Assembly (NCBI GenBank): GCA_002938075.1
Contig: PTLK01000066.1
Location: forward strand, 1 to 9,179
Direction of reading: 5' to 3'
DNA from: Alphaproteobacteria bacterium MarineAlpha3_Bin3
Lineage (GTDB): Bacteria; Pseudomonadota; Alphaproteobacteria; Rhodospirillales; Casp-alpha2
Length of the DNA: 9,179 nt
Shown: positions 5,926-9,179 of the stretch, one piece after another
How the letters are laid out: every line of letters starts with the position of its first letter
Numbering within the stretch: position 1 is the stretch's first letter
Made by a program: the position numbers and the translations under genes
Notes under the pieces: generated by a model
What the model was told of the DNA's origin: nothing
Database searches by the model: none
The model's input: only the letters and a program-made list of their open reading frames with translations

Positions 5926-7860
5926 ATGCACCGGGATTCCGAACGTCACAAGCTTTTCAGCCGCCGCGCCGCCATCGTCACCGGCGGTATGGCGGTTTTG
6001 CTGTCGGCGCTGGCGGCCCGCATGTATTACCTGCAGGTCGTCGAAGCCAGCCGCTATAGGACCCTGGCCGAGGAAAACCGCATCAACCTGAGGCTTCTTC
6101 CGCCGCCCCGGGGACGCATCGTCGATCGCTTCGGCGTCCCCATGGCCGACAACCAGCAGAACTACCGCGTGCTTCTGAACGCCGAGGACGCCCGCGACGT
6201 CGAAGCCATCCTGGACGTCCTGGGCACCATCATTCCCATCTCTGCCGGCGAAAAGCGGCGCATCCTGCGCGAGATCAGGCGCAACCGCCGCTTCGTCCCG
6301 GCGACGGTGCGCGAGAACCTGAACTGGCAAGAGGTCGCCCGCATCGAGGTCAACGCCCCGGACCTTCCGGGGGTCAATATCGACGTCGGGCAAAGCCGCT
6401 ATTATCCCCACGGCGCCGACACGGCGCATGTCCTCGGCTACGTCGCCCCCGTGTCGCCGGGCGAAGTCACCGGCGATCCGTTGCTCGAGCTTCCGGGGTT
6501 CCGCATCGGCAAGTCCGGCATCGAAAAGATCCGTGACCTGCAACTGCGCGGCACCGGCGGGTCCTTGCAGGTCGAGGTCAACGCCTTCGGCCACGTCATC
6601 CGCGAACTAACCCGCCAGGACGGTCAGGCCGGCGCCGAGGTGGCGTTGACCATCGACCTGGAACTGCAGAAATTCGCCAGCCGGCGGTTCAAGGGCGAAG
6701 GCGGAGCGGTGGTGGTCATCGACATCCATAACGGCGATGTCCTGGCGCTGACCTCGACGCCCGGTTTCGACCCCAACGACTTCAATAAGGGGCTCAGCAC
6801 CGAGCAATGGCGGGCGTTGACGACCAACTCCAAGGCGCCGCTGATCAACAAGGCCGTCAGCGGACAATTCTCGCCGGGATCGATCTTCAAGATGGTGGTG
6901 CTGCTGGCGGCACTGGAAAAGGGCGCCATCACGCCGGCCAAAAGGTTTTTATGTACCGGCGAATTTGACCTCGGCGAAGCCACCTTCCACTGTTGGAATA
7001 AGGACGGCCATGGTTGGATGGACGCCTTTAACGGCGTCATGCAGTCCTGCGACGTCTATTTCTACGAGATCGCCCGGCGCACCGGCATCGAACGTATCGC
7101 TTCCATGGCCCGGCGTCTCGGCTTCGGGTCCACCTTAGGCGTCGACCTCCCTGGCGAAAAACCGGGGTTGGTGCCGAGCCGCGAATGGAAGCGCAAAACC
7201 ATGAACGCCCCCTGGCACCAGGGCGAAACCGTGCTCACCGGCATCGGCCAGGGATACCTTCTGGCGACGCCGCTGCAAATGGCGGTGATGACGGCGCAAT
7301 TGGCCAACGGCGGGCTTAAAGTCACGCCGCGCCTGACGCGGTCCCGTTTCGCCGCCAAGACGGGCAAATCCGATCCCGGCCGCCAATTCGAAAGCCTGAA
7401 CCTAGTCCCCCAGCACCTGCAACTGGTCCGCCAGGCAATGGAAGGGGTTGTCAATAAACCCCGGGGCACCGCTTATCGGGCACGCATCCGCAAGCGCGGC
7501 ATGGCCATGGGCGGCAAGACCGGCACCGTCCAGGTCAGGCGCATCACCAAGGCCGAACGCGAACAGGGGGTCAAGAAAAACAAGGATTTGCCGTGGAAGG
7601 AACGAGATCATGCGATGTTTGTCGCCTTCGCGCCGATCGATGCGCCCAGATACGCAGTGGCGGTGGTGGTCGAGCACGGCGGCAGCGGTTCGAAGGTGGC
7701 GGCGCCGATCGCCCGCGACATCCTGATCAAGGCCCAGCAACACCGGTCCGCAAGACCGGGGATTCTCCCCAAGGCGCCGGACGGCGGCCAACAGGTGATG
7801 GGGCCCCGGGGAAACAAACCCGGAAACAAACCCGGCGCCCGGTCCCGGGACGAAGGGTAG
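5926..7860 (+). CDS. mrdA: Penicillin-binding protein 2 (D,D-transpeptidase of cell elongation)
   Basis: Class B PBP that cross-links peptidoglycan made by RodA during side-wall growth. It is anchored in the inner membrane with its active site in the periplasm, and is the target of mecillinam-type beta-lactams. At 644 residues it is normal length. Seen in order: a transmembrane anchor (about 13-33); the pedestal/dimerisation domain beginning with the NRINLRLLPPPRGRIVDR motif (51-68) and containing YYPHGADTAHVLGYV from 159; and the transpeptidase domain from about 240 with SIFK (319-322, nucleophile Ser319), SCD (374-376) and KTGT (531-534). Cys343, Cys356, His362 and Cys375 sit where some PBP2 proteins bind zinc. 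The C-terminal tail (about 610-644) is rich in Gly, Pro, Lys and Arg and includes a short tandem repeat, NKPGNKPG. The gene sits 1 base after mreD and 6 bases before rodA. Confidence 0.97.
   Translation: MHRDSERHKLFSRRAAIVTGGMAVLLSALAARMYYLQVVEASRYRTLAEENRINLRLLPPPRGRIVDRFGVPMADNQQNYRVLLNAEDARDVEAILDVLGTIIPISAGEKRRILREIRRNRRFVPATVRENLNWQEVARIEVNAPDLPGVNIDVGQSRYYPHGADTAHVLGYVAPVSPGEVTGDPLLELPGFRIGKSGIEKIRDLQLRGTGGSLQVEVNAFGHVIRELTRQDGQAGAEVALTIDLELQKFASRRFKGEGGAVVVIDIHNGDVLALTSTPGFDPNDFNKGLSTEQWRALTTNSKAPLINKAVSGQFSPGSIFKMVVLLAALEKGAITPAKRFLCTGEFDLGEATFHCWNKDGHGWMDAFNGVMQSCDVYFYEIARRTGIERIASMARRLGFGSTLGVDLPGEKPGLVPSREWKRKTMNAPWHQGETVLTGIGQGYLLATPLQMAVMTAQLANGGLKVTPRLTRSRFAAKTGKSDPGRQFESLNLVPQHLQLVRQAMEGVVNKPRGTAYRARIRKRGMAMGGKTGTVQVRRITKAEREQGVKKNKDLPWKERDHAMFVAFAPIDAPRYAVAVVVEHGGSGSKVAAPIARDILIKAQQHRSARPGILPKAPDGGQQVMGPRGNKPGNKPGARSRDEG
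7810..7833. repeat. Two tandem copies of a 12-base unit in the mrdA tail
   Basis: GGAAACAAACCC occurs twice in direct succession (7810-7821 and 7822-7833). It keeps the frame and encodes Asn-Lys-Pro-Gly twice in the probably disordered C-terminal tail of PBP2. Its A-rich content differs from the surroundings. Copy number could vary between strains by slippage without breaking the frame. Confidence 0.85.
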
Positions 7861-7866
7861 GGGAGC

Positions 7867-9012
7867 ATGGTCGAAAGCGTCCTCGGCGGCCCGCAACTGA
7901 CCCTGCGCCAAAAGCTGTGGCAAATCCACTGGCTTTTCGTGCTGATGCTGATCGCCACGGCGGCGGTCGGGTTCGCGATGCTGTATTCGGCCGGCGAAGG
8001 CAGTGTCGACCCCTGGGCCAAGCGCCACGTCGTTCGTTTCGGCCTTGGAATCATGGTCATGATTGCTGTCGCCGTCATCGATACCCGGTTCTGGCTGCGC
8101 TATGCCTATACCATCTATTTCGTCGTCCTGCTGCTGCTGGTGGCGGTCGAGATCGGCGGCGCCACGGGCATGGGGGCGCGGCGCTGGATCCATGCCGGTT
8201 TCTTCAACCTGCAGCCGTCGGAACTGATGAAGATCGCCATGGTGCTGGCCCTGGCGCGTTATTTCCATGGCGGCTCCCTCGAAGACATCCGCCGGCCCGT
8301 ATCCCTGATCACGCCGATCCTGGTCGTCGCCGCGCCGGTGGCTTTGGTGTTCCGGCAGCCGGATTTGGGGACCGGGCTGATCCTGTTGATTACCGCCGCC
8401 GGGCTTTTCTTCCTGGCCGGGGTCAGGATCTGGAAGTTCGCCCTCGTCGCGGTCACGGCATTGGTGTCGGCGCCCATCGCCTGGCAGTTCCTGCACGAAT
8501 ACCAGCGCCGGCGGATCATGACCTTCTTCGATCCTGAAAGCGACCCGCTCGGCGCCGGCTATCACATCATCCAATCGAAAATCGCCTTCGGCTCCGGCGG
8601 CCTTTCCGGACGCGGCTTTTTGCAGGGCACCCAGGGGCACCTGAATTTCCTGCCCGAGATGCAGACCGACTTTATCTTCACCATGTTCGCCGAGGAATTC
8701 GGCCTCATCGGCGGGCTGGCGCTGCTCGGGATCTATGTCCTGCTGCTGGTCTACGGGATCGGCATTTCGCTCCGCTCGCGCTCACACTTCGGCTGCCTGC
8801 TGGGGATGGGGGTGACGGGCACTTTTTTCCTCTATGTGTTCATCAACATGGCCATGGTGATGGGGCTGATCCCGGTAGTCGGCGTGCCGCTGCCGCTGAT
8901 TTCCTACGGCGGCACAGCGATGTTGACGCTGCTGTTCGGGTTCGGGCTGCTGATGGGGGTGTGGGTGCACCGCGACGTGATAATCGGCCGCCACGGCGCC
9001 GCCGACGGCTGA
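7867..9012 (+). CDS. rodA: Peptidoglycan glycosyltransferase RodA (SEDS family)
   Basis: SEDS-family inner-membrane enzyme (also called MrdB) that polymerises lipid II into glycan strands, partnered with PBP2. The 381-residue protein has about ten hydrophobic segments. Family motifs seen: GARRWIHAGFFNLQPSELMK from 103 (Trp107 region); RQPDLGTG at 163-170; the large periplasmic loop with YQRRRIMTFFDPESDPLGAGYH from 212; the catalytic-Asp motif LPEMQTDFIFT at 262-272, with Asp268 aligning to the essential Asp of E. coli RodA; and PLPLISYGGT at 341-350. The ATG follows the run GGGTAGGGGAGC, which spans the mrdA stop and supplies the ribosome binding site. Last gene of the elongasome cluster. FtsW is the close relative; the adjacency to PBP2 and MreBCD supports RodA instead. 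Confidence 0.96.
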   Translation: MVESVLGGPQLTLRQKLWQIHWLFVLMLIATAAVGFAMLYSAGEGSVDPWAKRHVVRFGLGIMVMIAVAVIDTRFWLRYAYTIYFVVLLLLVAVEIGGATGMGARRWIHAGFFNLQPSELMKIAMVLALARYFHGGSLEDIRRPVSLITPILVVAAPVALVFRQPDLGTGLILLITAAGLFFLAGVRIWKFALVAVTALVSAPIAWQFLHEYQRRRIMTFFDPESDPLGAGYHIIQSKIAFGSGGLSGRGFLQGTQGHLNFLPEMQTDFIFTMFAEEFGLIGGLALLGIYVLLLVYGIGISLRSRSHFGCLLGMGVTGTFFLYVFINMAMVMGLIPVVGVPLPLISYGGTAMLTLLFGFGLLMGVWVHRDVIIGRHGAADG

Positions 9013-9013
9013 A

Positions 9014-9050
9014 GGCGCCCGGACGCAGGCTCCCCGGTCTCGCGGGCGCC
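9014..9050 (+). terminator. Inverted repeat behind rodA, possible weak terminator
   Basis: GGCGCCC (9014-9020) and GGGCGCC (9044-9050) form a 7-bp stem that starts 1 base after the rodA stop, with a 23-base loop. No T-run follows, so intrinsic termination would be inefficient. It may protect the 3' end or mark the end of the mre transcript. Confidence 0.35.
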
Positions 9051-9059
9051 AAAGGTTTA

Positions 9060-9088
9060 TCGACAAAGCACGGGGCGTCTGATATATC
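9060..9088 (+). promoter_or_regulatory. Sigma-70-type promoter of the tRNA gene
   Basis: TCGACA (9060-9065, five of six matches to the -35 consensus) and TATATC (9083-9088) are exactly 17 bases apart. The predicted start of transcription, about 9094-9096, is a few bases before the tRNA 5' end at 9102. The placement between rodA and the tRNA supports independent expression of the tRNA. Confidence 0.65.
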
Positions 9089-9101
9089 GCAGGCCTTCTG
9101 T

Positions 9102-9177
<76 letters not shown>

Positions 9178-9179
9178 AT

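Overview
The window looks like a piece of a GC-rich alphaproteobacterial chromosome. I judge it closest to Rhodospirillales-type bacteria, from the style of the IlvC, MreB and PBP2 proteins and from the gene order; this is inference and was not tested by a search. Almost all of it is core housekeeping sequence on the + strand. I see no mobile element, CRISPR array, phage gene, toxin-antitoxin pair or defence system, and no new multi-gene system.

Region 1 (about 1-3240) is branched-chain amino acid synthesis: ilvC (ketol-acid reductoisomerase), a 561-base intergenic region, then leuA (2-isopropylmalate synthase). That intergenic region is the most interesting part of the window. It holds a G/C-run-rich palindromic element, a strong intrinsic terminator behind ilvC, an AT-rich promoter-like stretch, and a short ORF ending at 1560. 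The last 27 codons of that ORF contain nine leucine codons, including TTA and CTA. A perfect 12-bp inverted repeat begins in the ORF's stop codon region, and several short sequences that can pair in alternative ways lead up to the leuA Shine-Dalgarno sequence. Together these look like a leucine-responsive leader-peptide (attenuation-type) control of leuA, although I do not see a canonical terminator with a long U-tract. leuA ends in an intrinsic terminator that overlaps its own stop codon.

Region 2 (about 3241-9012) is the rod-shape/elongasome cluster in the order mreB, mreC, mreD, mrdA (PBP2), rodA (mrdB). MreB filaments at the inner membrane, the MreC/MreD scaffold, the SEDS glycan polymerase RodA and the transpeptidase PBP2 act together to insert lateral-wall peptidoglycan. 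mreC-mreD overlap by 4 bases, mreD-mrdA are 1 base apart and mrdA-rodA 6 bases apart, so these four are probably one translationally coupled unit. mreB is separated from mreC by 108 bases and has its own structured 5' leader.

Region 3 (9013-9179) holds an inverted repeat behind rodA, a good sigma-70-type promoter and a tRNA-Lys(CTT) gene that ends 2 bases before the window does.
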